A stretch of DNA of 64,000 bases from DASXHD01 sp036488725 (GTDB lineage: Bacteria > Myxococcota_A > Polyangia > Polyangiales > Polyangiaceae), in contig DASXHD010000058.1 in NCBI GenBank assembly GCA_036488725.1, positions 1-64,000 on the forward strand. Direction: 5' to 3'. The notes under the pieces were generated by a model. The model worked only from the letters and a program-made list of their open reading frames with translations, was not told the origin of the DNA and did no database searches. A program made the position numbers and the translations under genes. Below are positions 25,330-33,019 of this stretch, piece by piece; positions within the stretch are counted from its first letter, which is position 1; each line of letters starts with the position of its first letter.

Positions 25330-26154
25330 ATGACGAAAATTCGGACCGCGCTGATCCTGATCGCGCTCGCGACGGCGACGACCGCGGCGCGCGCAGAGGA
25401 GGTTACGGATCCGATCACCGATTTTCGAATGGAGCTCGACGTGCGCGGGCGCGAGCACTGCGTCGTTCTTCCGCGTGATCGGCAGGAGGGCTCGTTCTGT
25501 TTGGAAATGGGCGCGGGGTCGCTCGCCGAGTCGCTCGACCGCAGCTTGGATCAGCCGATCTACGCGGTGTTCGCGCGCGACGACGACGGGTTTTTCGTCG
25601 TGTCGGTCACGCGCGAGGGGGTTCGCGATCCGATTCGCGCCGACCAGCTCGCCGAGTTCGCCGCGAGCGTTCGCACGCAGATCGCGTCGGGCGCGCAGAT
25701 CGAGCTCGCCGACGACTTGCCGCCGCCGACGCTCGAGCAAGTGAAGGGCGTGACGATGGTGGTCGTGCCGATGCGCGGGCAAGTGCACGACGCCGAGGAG
25801 CACGCCGTCGACGAGACGCTGATCTGCTACACGCTCTTCGGATCGCGAGCGTCGTATCGCATCGTCACCAACGGCGACACGGCGCACGCGTCAGACGCCG
25901 AGCGCGTGGTGCGCGCCGCGCTCCAGACGCTGACGCTCGCGCCAGCCGCGGTCGCCGCGCCGAAGCCGACGGGCCTGGGCGATCTCCGGGCGCACGCGCG
26001 TGCGGTCGCGATCGCCGCCGTCGTTCTCCTCGCGCTCGTCTTCGGCGCGTGGCGTTTCATGCGAGATCCGCCGGCGCCCGACGCGCCGGACGGGCCACGT
26101 TTTCGCACGCGTAAGCGCAAAGTCGTTTCGTGGCAGAAGAGCGATCGCTCATAG
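25330..26154 (+). CDS. exported protein with C-terminal membrane anchor
   Basis: The protein has 274 aa. A Sec signal peptide (about 1-22, ARAEE) is followed by a mixed alpha/beta domain of about 180 residues with two Cys, then a single helix near 225-243 and a basic tail ending RKRKVVSWQKSDRS that would lie in the cytoplasm. No family is recognised. Its stop overlaps the stop of the RCC1 gene by 6 bp in a convergent arrangement. Confidence 0.65.
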   Translation: MTKIRTALILIALATATTAARAEEVTDPITDFRMELDVRGREHCVVLPRDRQEGSFCLEMGAGSLAESLDRSLDQPIYAVFARDDDGFFVVSVTREGVRDPIRADQLAEFAASVRTQIASGAQIELADDLPPPTLEQVKGVTMVVVPMRGQVHDAEEHAVDETLICYTLFGSRASYRIVTNGDTAHASDAERVVRAALQTLTLAPAAVAAPKPTGLGDLRAHARAVAIAAVVLLALVFGAWRFMRDPPAPDAPDGPRFRTRKRKVVSWQKSDRS

Positions 26155-27087
26155 CGTGATCGGCGTCGGCACGTTGCGGATCTCGGTCGTCCCGTCGCCG
26201 AGCTGCCCCCAGTCGTTGACGCCGAAGCAGCGGACCCAGCCGTCTTGCATGAGCGCGCAGGTGAAGTCGTCGCCGAGGGCGACGCCGTCGGCTTCGTAGA
26301 GACCGTCGACGCGCGTGGGCGGCGCGGTGAGCGAGGGCGCGAGTCGGCTCTGGTGCACGTCGTTCTTGCCCCAGCAAAAAATCGCGCCGTCGCTCACGCG
26401 CGCGCACGAGTGATGCTCGCCGCACGCGATGGCGGTCGCGCCGACGACGCCGGGAACCGCGACGGGCGTCGCGCTCGCTTGGTCGCCGCTGCCGAGCTCG
26501 CCGTCGTCGTTCGCGCCGAAGCACGCGACGGTTTGTTCTTTCGTGACCGCGCACGTGTGGCGGCCGCCGATCGCGATCGCGCTCGCGGTGAGCCCGGCGA
26601 CGAGCGCCGCGTCGCCGTCGGCCCAGCAGCTCACCGAGCCGTCGACGAGGATCGCGCACGCGGTCGCCTCGCCGACTGCGATCGACGTCGCGCCGTTCGT
26701 CCCTTGCACTGGAGCGGGCGTTCGATGCGCGGTCCAGCAGAGCACTTTGCCGTCGGCGATGGCGCACGCGCGGTTCGTCGAGCACGCGAGATCGCCCGCG
26801 TGCTCGACGGTCGTGCCGAGACAGCTCGCGCGTCCGTCCTTTCCGAGCGCGCAGACCGCGTCGCCGGCGACGCAGACCTTCGACGCGCCGGTGAGACCCT
26901 CGACGACGGTCGGTTTTCGATCGCCGCGCGCGCCGGTCTTGCCCCAACAGCGCACCGAGCCGTCCTTCATCGTGGCGCACGCGCGGTCGCCGCGCGCGAC
27001 CAGCGTCGCGAACTTGTACGCGTCGCCGTGCTTGCCGTGGCACGCGGCGCCGAGCACGAGCGCGAGGAATGCGAAGCGTCGAATCAC
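26149..27087 (-). CDS. RCC1-repeat lipoprotein
   Basis: The protein has 312 aa from a GTG at 27087, which yields a lipoprotein signal (VIRRFAFLALVLGAAC, lipid Cys16). It has about six RCC1-type repeats with the pattern ACA-x-DGSVxCWG (RCWGKTG, SCWADGD, ACFGANDDGELG, FCWGKND, RCFGVNDWGQLGDG). They should fold into a seven-blade-like propeller. Repeats carry regular Cys pairs, as in other extracellular myxobacterial RCC1 proteins. A binding role at the cell surface is inferred. Confidence 0.8.
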   Translation of the reverse strand: MIRRFAFLALVLGAACHGKHGDAYKFATLVARGDRACATMKDGSVRCWGKTGARGDRKPTVVEGLTGASKVCVAGDAVCALGKDGRASCLGTTVEHAGDLACSTNRACAIADGKVLCWTAHRTPAPVQGTNGATSIAVGEATACAILVDGSVSCWADGDAALVAGLTASAIAIGGRHTCAVTKEQTVACFGANDDGELGSGDQASATPVAVPGVVGATAIACGEHHSCARVSDGAIFCWGKNDVHQSRLAPSLTAPPTRVDGLYEADGVALGDDFTCALMQDGWVRCFGVNDWGQLGDGTTEIRNVPTPITL

Positions 27088-27126
27088 GCGGGAGGACCCT
27101 ACTCCGATTTGCGTTACTGTCAGGTC

Positions 27127-27678
27127 GTGAAGATTCGCCCGCGCGCCGGGGCTCAGCCGAAGATTTGGGCGCCGAGCATCGTGCAAGAAGGGGCCGAGCT
27201 CGGGCTCGACGTCGTGGTCGGCGCGTTTTGTTTCGTCGCGCGCGGCGCGCGCATCGGAGCCGGGACGCGCATCCAGTCTCACACGTCGATTTGGGAGGGC
27301 GTCGAGCTCGGCCAAGACGTCTTCGTCGGCCCGGCGGCGACGTTCACCAACGTACGTCGTCCGCGCGCGGCACGGCGTCGCGACTTCGAGCGCACAGTGG
27401 TGGGCGACGGCGCGACGATCGGCGCGGCCGCGGTCCTCGTGGCGCCGGTCACCATCGGAGCTCGCGCGATGATCGGCGCCGGCGCGGTCGTGACGAAGGA
27501 CGTGCCGCCGAACGCGATCGTCGCCGGCAACCCGGCGCGCATCATCGGCTGGGCCTGCGCGTGCGGCGAGCGCCTTTTTCAGGGCATTTCGCTGAAGCGT
27601 GCAGTCTGCAACCATTGCGAATGCGCCTGGCGGCCGGCCCCGAGCGGCGGGCTCGAAGAAGAGGAAGCGCACCGATGA
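27127..27678 (+). CDS. left-handed beta-helix acetyltransferase (WbpD/WlbB-like)
   Basis: The protein has 183 aa from a GTG at 27127. It consists almost entirely of hexapeptide repeats (ARIGAGTRIQ, ATIGAAAVLV, ARAMIGAGAVVTKDVP). FTNVRRPRA and the closing GNPARIIGW-C-C-G segment match sugar N-acetyltransferases that modify 2,3-diamino-2,3-dideoxyuronic acids in surface polysaccharides. A Cys-containing tail (CACGE, CNHCEC) could bind zinc. No glycan cluster surrounds it. It overlaps the next gene by 4 nt (ATGA). Confidence 0.75.
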   Translation: MKIRPRAGAQPKIWAPSIVQEGAELGLDVVVGAFCFVARGARIGAGTRIQSHTSIWEGVELGQDVFVGPAATFTNVRRPRAARRRDFERTVVGDGATIGAAAVLVAPVTIGARAMIGAGAVVTKDVPPNAIVAGNPARIIGWACACGERLFQGISLKRAVCNHCECAWRPAPSGGLEEEEAHR

Positions 27679-28355
27679 AGCACGAGGGCTCTTGTCTCTG
27701 CGGTGAGGTCCGCTTCGAGGTCGACGGCGCGTTCGAACGATTTTTTCTGTGTCATTGCAGTCGGTGTCGCAAAGACTCCGGCTCGGCCCACGGCGCGAAT
27801 TTGTTTTCGTCGACGGCGAAGATCCGCTGGCTGTCGGGCGAAGCCCACGTACGGAGCTTTCGCGTGCCCGGGACGCGGCACGAAAAAAGTTTCTGCGCGC
27901 GGTGCGGCTCAGCGCTTCCGCGCGTTCAGATGAACGGCGCTCTTTTGGTCGTGCCAGCGGGCAGCCTCGACAGCACGATCGGCACACGACCCGACGCGCA
28001 CATTTTCGTAGCGAGCCGCGCGCGCTGGGACGACCGTCTCGAGGACGTGCCGCGAGCCGACGAGCTGCCCGGCCGCGGCACCGGCGTTGCAGCGAAACCG
28101 AGGATGCAAAAGACCAAACAGAAGAAGTCGGGCGTCGAGGGCGAAGGCAGCTACACCGCGTCTCGGCGGTACCGCGCGGGGCTCGAGAAGTCGGTCGCGA
28201 AGGGCGACTCGGCGAAGCTCGCGCGCAAAGCGCAGAAAGCCTACGACGGTCCCGAGGGCGACGAGCTCCGCCGCGCCGAGGCAACGGCCAAGAAGAAAGC
28301 GCAGAAGCCGGCGGCCAAGGCCAAGCCTAAGGCGCGTGGCCGAGCGCCTGCGTGA
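27675..28355 (+). CDS. GFA/CENP-V-type zinc protein with Lys/Ala-rich tail
   Basis: The protein has 226 aa. Residues 1 to ~135 are a GFA domain: CLCGEVRF, CHCSRCRKDSG, FCARCGSALP supply the zinc Cys ligands. Residues ~140-226 are a separate module (GSYTASRRYRAGLEKSVAKG, KLARKAQKA, DGPEGDELRRAE) followed by a KAKPKAR-type basic end. That module resembles small free-standing proteins, so this is probably a fusion. An internal Met at the junction (residue ~142) means the tail could also be made alone. Its last 29 bp overlap the mgtE gene tail to tail. Confidence 0.75.
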   Translation: MKHEGSCLCGEVRFEVDGAFERFFLCHCSRCRKDSGSAHGANLFSSTAKIRWLSGEAHVRSFRVPGTRHEKSFCARCGSALPRVQMNGALLVVPAGSLDSTIGTRPDAHIFVASRARWDDRLEDVPRADELPGRGTGVAAKPRMQKTKQKKSGVEGEGSYTASRRYRAGLEKSVAKGDSAKLARKAQKAYDGPEGDELRRAEATAKKKAQKPAAKAKPKARGRAPA

Positions 28356-29730
28356 GCATCTTCACCATCACGATCTTCGCGACGTGCGCGTAGATGATGA
28401 CGCCGATCGTGTCGACGAGGCTCGCGATGAACGGCGTCGAGCTCGTCGCCGGGTCGATGCCGAAGCGCTTGAGAATGAGCGGCAGCATCGACCCGATCGT
28501 GCAGCCCGACACGATGATGAAGAAGACGGTGATGCCGACCGTCAGCGCGAAGAGCGACGTCTGATCCGGGTACATGAGCACGCGGCCGATCGCGATGACC
28601 GCGATGATCGAGCCGAGCACGCCGCCCATCGCGAGCTCGCGCAAGAGAATGCGCCACCAATCGCGCAGCTTGATTTCGCCGATGGCCAAGCCGCGGATGA
28701 CGAGCGTCGAGCTCTGCGAGCCGGAGTTGCCGCCCGCCGAGATGAGGAGCGGCACGTAGAGGAGCGCGCTTGTCACCGCCTCCATGATCGCCTGGTAATG
28801 GCGCAGCGCGGTCTGCGTGAAGAACTCTTCGAAGAAGAGAATGATGAGCCAGCCGGCGCGCTTCTTGATGAAGCTGAAGAAGCTCGTCTGGAAATACGGC
28901 ACGTCGAGCGGCTCGACGCCGCCGAGCTTCTGCACGTCCTCGGTCTGCTCGGCGGTGAGGACGTCGACGATGTCGTCGATCGTGATCATGCCGTGAAAGA
29001 CGCCTTTGTCGTCGACGACCGGGACCGCGGCGAGGTCGTACTTCGCCATCATGCGCGCGACCTCTTCTTGGTCGGTCAGCGGCGCGACGGTGATGAGGTT
29101 GGTTCGCGCGACGTCGTCGATGTTGTCGGTCACCTCGGCGGCGACGAGCTCGCGGATCGACGCGAGACCCGAGAGCCGGTCGGCCTCGTTCATGACGTAC
29201 ACGTTGTAGATCGGCGAGTCGGCGTTCTCTTTGACGAACGCTTTGACGGCGGCGAGCGCGCCGCCGACGGTCGAATGCGGGCGCACGGACACGTATTTCG
29301 TCGTCATCAAGTGCCCGGCGGCGGTGTCCGGGTACTTTTCGATTTCGCGGACTTCTTCGGCCGCTTCGGGGTCGGCGCGCTCGAGTCGCTCGAAGACCTG
29401 ATCGCCGAGCGCGGGCGGGAGCACCGAGAAGAGGTCGGCGCGATCGTCCGGCTCCATCTCGCTCGCGATGCGCGCGACGCTCTCGGCGGGCATCGCGACG
29501 GCGAGCTCTTGCTGCTCGTGATCTTCGAGACGCTCGAAGATCGGCGCCGCTTCGTCGGCGGGCAAGACCTGCGACAAAAGCTTGCTCGCGTCCTCGGGCT
29601 CGAGCGACGCGACGAGGTCGGCGAGGTCCTCGGGGTGCAATTCCAGCTCTTCGAGCAGCGCACGCAGCTCGGCCGGATCCTCTTTCAGGATCTCTTTGAT
29701 GTCGGGGCCGAGGAGCGGTCCGATTCGCAT
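28327..29730 (-). CDS. mgtE: MgtE family magnesium transporter
   Basis: The protein has 467 aa. The N-terminal ~130 residues are the acidic helical MgtE_N superhelix (LLEELELHPEDLADLVASL). Two CBS domains lie at about 140-265 (DTAAGHLMTTKYVSV, VPVVDDKGVFHGMITIDD). Five membrane helices follow, including the pore motif SAGGNSGSQ. This matches the standard Mg2+-gated inner-membrane channel in length and order. It is monocistronic here, with a start 58 bp from the downstream-facing lipoprotein operon. Confidence 0.93.
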   Translation of the reverse strand: MRIGPLLGPDIKEILKEDPAELRALLEELELHPEDLADLVASLEPEDASKLLSQVLPADEAAPIFERLEDHEQQELAVAMPAESVARIASEMEPDDRADLFSVLPPALGDQVFERLERADPEAAEEVREIEKYPDTAAGHLMTTKYVSVRPHSTVGGALAAVKAFVKENADSPIYNVYVMNEADRLSGLASIRELVAAEVTDNIDDVARTNLITVAPLTDQEEVARMMAKYDLAAVPVVDDKGVFHGMITIDDIVDVLTAEQTEDVQKLGGVEPLDVPYFQTSFFSFIKKRAGWLIILFFEEFFTQTALRHYQAIMEAVTSALLYVPLLISAGGNSGSQSSTLVIRGLAIGEIKLRDWWRILLRELAMGGVLGSIIAVIAIGRVLMYPDQTSLFALTVGITVFFIIVSGCTIGSMLPLILKRFGIDPATSSTPFIASLVDTIGVIIYAHVAKIVMVKMLTQALGHAP

Positions 29731-29788
29731 GGGAGTCCCGGAAAGTGCCGGTCTCTATACGCCCGCGCGCGCGCGCCGGGAACCCTTT

Positions 29789-30262
29789 TCAGCGCGCGAC
29801 GCCCGGATAAGTGGCGGGCGCGAAGACGGTCGCCGTCGCGCCGCGCGGCAGCGGGATCTCGTCACGCGTCCGCGCGAGATCGATCCGCCCGTAATCGCGC
29901 GCGATGAGGACGATGGTCGCCGGCTCGACGCGAACCGTCGCCGTCGCGGTGCCCTCTTCGCCTTTGCATTCGACGACCAAATCGGCGGAAGCGTCGGTCG
30001 CGCCGCGCCCGCACGTGTACGGAAACGGAACGGTGAAGAGCTTCTTTTGCAGGCCGAGCGCCGGAACGACGAGCATCGCGGTCACAGCCTTCGAGCCGTA
30101 GCCCGGGTCGTCGCCCTCCTGAAATTCGATGCGCACGTCGACGTTCGCCGCCGACGGATGCGGAGACGGAGTCGGATTCGGAGACGGAGTCGGACTCGGA
30201 GACGGAGTCGGCAGCGGGTCGACGCACGCGAGCGCGAAGACGATGAATACGAGCCGCTTCAT
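29789..30262 (-). CDS. lipoprotein with Pro-Thr-Pro-Ser stalk
   Basis: The protein has 157 aa. The lipid Cys is at 13 (FALAC). The stalk (about 16-37) is three copies of PTPSPx encoded by an 18-bp tandem repeat. The mature domain of about 115 residues is beta-rich with two Cys and no family match; its pattern suggests an Ig-like or carbohydrate-binding fold. Its start overlaps the stop of the sulfatase-like gene at 30259 by 4 nt (ATGA), so it is the last gene of that operon. Confidence 0.7.
   Translation of the reverse strand: MKRLVFIVFALACVDPLPTPSPSPTPSPNPTPSPHPSAANVDVRIEFQEGDDPGYGSKAVTAMLVVPALGLQKKLFTVPFPYTCGRGATDASADLVVECKGEEGTATATVRVEPATIVLIARDYGRIDLARTRDEIPLPRGATATVFAPATYPGVAR
30163..30216 (-). 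repeat. three 18-bp tandem repeats
   Basis: The unit GAGACGGAGTCGGATTCG occurs at 30163, 30181 and 30199 with one and then three or four substitutions. On the minus strand it encodes PTPSPx three times in the lipoprotein stalk. Unit length is a multiple of three, so slippage would change stalk length without frameshift. Confidence 0.8.
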
Positions 30263-33006
30263 TTCTTGGTGGGCCCGTGGGCGTAGCCCCACTCGCGGAG
30301 CAGGCGATCCATCTCTGCGCCGGCGCCCGCGTTCGAGTGGCTGCCGCCTTCGTCGTCGTGGGCGCTCGCTTGCTCGCGAACGACGAAGAGCCCGAGATCG
30401 CGAGACGCATCGATCGTCGGAAGCGCGTGCGCGAAGGCGAGCTCGCGCGATTCTTCGGACGAGAGACCGCTCGCGACGCGCGCGTCGAAGAGGCCGAACG
30501 GGCCGGCGAAGACCGACTGCTCCGGCCACGGTTGATCGTCGAGAAAGAGCTGCCACGTGACGTCGGCCGTCGGCGGCGTCGGGATGACGTCGATGCCGAC
30601 CGGCGCGTCCGCCGGCGTGGTGAGCGCGATCTCGAGCGTCGGTCCGTTCGCGACGACGGCTTGCCGCGGAACGCCGACGGGCTCCCAAGTGAGCGTCGTC
30701 CCCGGCGCGAACGCGATGTGACCCGACACGCGATGCGCCGCGCCCGCGCCGGCGAATCGAAATCGAAGCCGCGGAGGCCCAGAATCCAGGCTCGGAATAC
30801 TTGTATTCTGCACGGTTTGAGCCGGCCGCGTGGGCGCGACCGACGCGTGCGTTCCGGCGACGACAAAGTTTTTCTTCGCGGCGGCGAGACGCGCGCGCAT
30901 CTCCTCCATCACGTCGGGGTGCGACTGCGCGACGTTCTTCCGCTCGCCGGGATCGGTGTCGAGATCGAAGAGCTCCTCGGCGACGGTCATGCACTTTTCT
31001 TCGTCGCCCGTATGCGCGTGGAAGCATCGCGTCTGCGAGAGGCCTTCGCGGAAGATGGCGCGCCAATGCCCCGAGATGAGCCCGCGCGTGCCGCGGCCTT
31101 CGCTCAAGACCACGCGCTCGTCCGGCTCCTTTTCGCCGCGCACGAGCGGCATCATCGAGCGGCCGCTCATCTTCGCGGGAATTTCCTGACCGACGAGCTC
31201 GAGGATCGTCGGCGCGATGTCGACGTTGCGCACGCGCGCCTTCACCTCGTGGTCCGCGGGGAGCACGCCGGGGAGCGACATCAAGATCGGGATCTTCGTC
31301 GTCTCCTCGTAGTTGGTGACCGCGTGATGGAAGCGAATCGGCATGTTATCGAGCTTCGAGATCCCGTCGTGCGCGGCCGAGAGTGTCTCGCCGTGGTCGG
31401 CGGTGAGGATGACGAGCGTGTTCTTGCGAATGCCGAGGACGTCGAGCTCGTGCATCAAGACGCCGATCGCTTCGTCGTCCTTCGAGGCCTCGGCCATGTA
31501 CTTGCGCACTTGCGGGTCTGCGGGGCCGCCGTGCTTTTCGTCGGGCACCGCGTCGTAAAACCGCTGCGGCGGCTCGAGCGGCTCGTGCGGCGAGTTGTAG
31601 TTGCAGAATGCAAAGAATCGCGTGTCCTTGTTTTTCTCGAGCCAAGCGACTGCGTCGCGCGTGATCTCGCCGGTGTCTTTCGTTCGATAGCGATGGTCGT
31701 CGACGCGCTCGAAGCCCATGTCGACGCCGACCGCGGCGTAGCCGATCATGAAATAGTTGTTCACGAAGGCGCGCGTCGCGACGCCCGCGCGGCGCAAGAG
31801 CAGCGGCAAAAGCGGTGGGTCCTCCCGGTAATACGAGGCTGCTTCGGTCGGCGGCAAAACCCACGGGAGCGGATCGAGGCCGAGCTCGGTCGAGCGCTCG
31901 CCCGAGAGCATCGAGAGCGTGCCGGGCCGCGTCCACGAGCCGCCCGAGTAGGCGTGCGTGAAGCGGACGCCGCTCTTGGCGATGGCGTCGAGGTTCGGCG
32001 TGATGCCAGGAATTTTCGGGAGGAGCGCGTCGAGCGGCGGGAGCGGCGCGGCGAGCTTTTTCTTGTCCTCGTCGTCGTCGTGCATCGACGCGATGACGTC
32101 CGGGCGGAGCGCGTCGACGACGATGAAGAGGACGTTGTATCCGGCCTTGGTCGGCTGATGCGCGCGGATCTCGGGGTTGCCCCAGAGCGCGAGCGAGAGG
32201 CCGCTCTGACCTTCGGCTTCGGAAGGCGGCGTCGGTGCGCCCGCGTCGGCGTCGGCTCTCGGCTCGCGATGACGCGCGGGGCGAGGCTCGTTTTCTTTTC
32301 GCGCGTCGGCGCGCGTCGCGAGCTCGAGCTCGATCGACTGCCCGGCGAACGCCGAGAGATCGACGCTCTCGTCGTCGATCCAGTGCGCCGATTGCTCGGG
32401 CAAAAAACGTTTTTCGTACGGCGTCGATTTTTGTCCGCGCGCGTCGGTGATCGACACGGTGAAGATCGTCGCGTCGCCGCTTTCGTTCGCGGTGCCCGGC
32501 GAAAAAACGAATTTCGCGTTCGACGGCACGGTCATCCGAAAGTCGATCGACGCCGGCGTCGGCGCGAAGATCGCCTCGCGTTCGTCGAAGCTCCCTTCGC
32601 TCATGTTCCAGACGCGCGCGTCGGGCGTCCAGCGTTTGCCCGACCCCGTCGGCACCGACCACTGCACGACCGTCGCGCTCGTTCGCAGCGCGATGCTCGT
32701 CGTGATCTTCTTCGCCTCGGCCGACAAGTCGTGAAACGCGAGCGGCATCTTCCGCCAGTGGGTCGCGATCGCCCACGTCCCGCGCTGGAGATTGGGCATC
32801 GTCACGTGCGCCCCGTCGAGCATGTCGACCAAGTGCGTGACGACCTCGTCCGCCCGCGCCGCCGCGACCGCGCTGGTCGTCGTCGTCGTCGCGACCGTCG
32901 CCATCGGCGCCGCATGGCGCCCGTCGGCGCCCCCGCCAAAACGATACGCGGCCCACGCCGCGCAGCACGCGACCCCCGCCACGGCCACCCGTCCACTCAA
33001 AGCCAT
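30259..33006 (-). CDS. large sulfatase-superfamily protein with Thr nucleophile
   Basis: The protein has 915 aa. An N-terminal hydrophobic segment (residues 5-22) suggests export. A beta-rich domain occupies about 50-290, the alkaline-phosphatase/sulfatase core about 300-690, and a second beta-rich domain the C-terminus. Core motifs are VVDALRPD (metal), SWTRPGTLSMLSG, and TADHGETL (Asp537, His538). The residue at the formylglycine/Ser position is Thr359 (T-x-P), so maturation to formylglycine is not possible as known. It could be a phosphotransferase or hydrolase with Thr as nucleophile. It is co-transcribed 13 bp after the paralogue at 33020. Confidence 0.8.
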   Translation of the reverse strand: MALSGRVAVAGVACCAAWAAYRFGGGADGRHAAPMATVATTTTTSAVAAARADEVVTHLVDMLDGAHVTMPNLQRGTWAIATHWRKMPLAFHDLSAEAKKITTSIALRTSATVVQWSVPTGSGKRWTPDARVWNMSEGSFDEREAIFAPTPASIDFRMTVPSNAKFVFSPGTANESGDATIFTVSITDARGQKSTPYEKRFLPEQSAHWIDDESVDLSAFAGQSIELELATRADARKENEPRPARHREPRADADAGAPTPPSEAEGQSGLSLALWGNPEIRAHQPTKAGYNVLFIVVDALRPDVIASMHDDDEDKKKLAAPLPPLDALLPKIPGITPNLDAIAKSGVRFTHAYSGGSWTRPGTLSMLSGERSTELGLDPLPWVLPPTEAASYYREDPPLLPLLLRRAGVATRAFVNNYFMIGYAAVGVDMGFERVDDHRYRTKDTGEITRDAVAWLEKNKDTRFFAFCNYNSPHEPLEPPQRFYDAVPDEKHGGPADPQVRKYMAEASKDDEAIGVLMHELDVLGIRKNTLVILTADHGETLSAAHDGISKLDNMPIRFHHAVTNYEETTKIPILMSLPGVLPADHEVKARVRNVDIAPTILELVGQEIPAKMSGRSMMPLVRGEKEPDERVVLSEGRGTRGLISGHWRAIFREGLSQTRCFHAHTGDEEKCMTVAEELFDLDTDPGERKNVAQSHPDVMEEMRARLAAAKKNFVVAGTHASVAPTRPAQTVQNTSIPSLDSGPPRLRFRFAGAGAAHRVSGHIAFAPGTTLTWEPVGVPRQAVVANGPTLEIALTTPADAPVGIDVIPTPPTADVTWQLFLDDQPWPEQSVFAGPFGLFDARVASGLSSEESRELAFAHALPTIDASRDLGLFVVREQASAHDDEGGSHSNAGAGAEMDRLLREWGYAHGPTKK
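31602..31612 (+). repeat. TGCAGNATGCA motif copy
   Basis: TGCAGAATGCA inside the minus-strand sulfatase-like gene; identical to the copy at 51738. Confidence 0.4.
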
Positions 33007-33019
33007 CGGCCGCTTCCTC

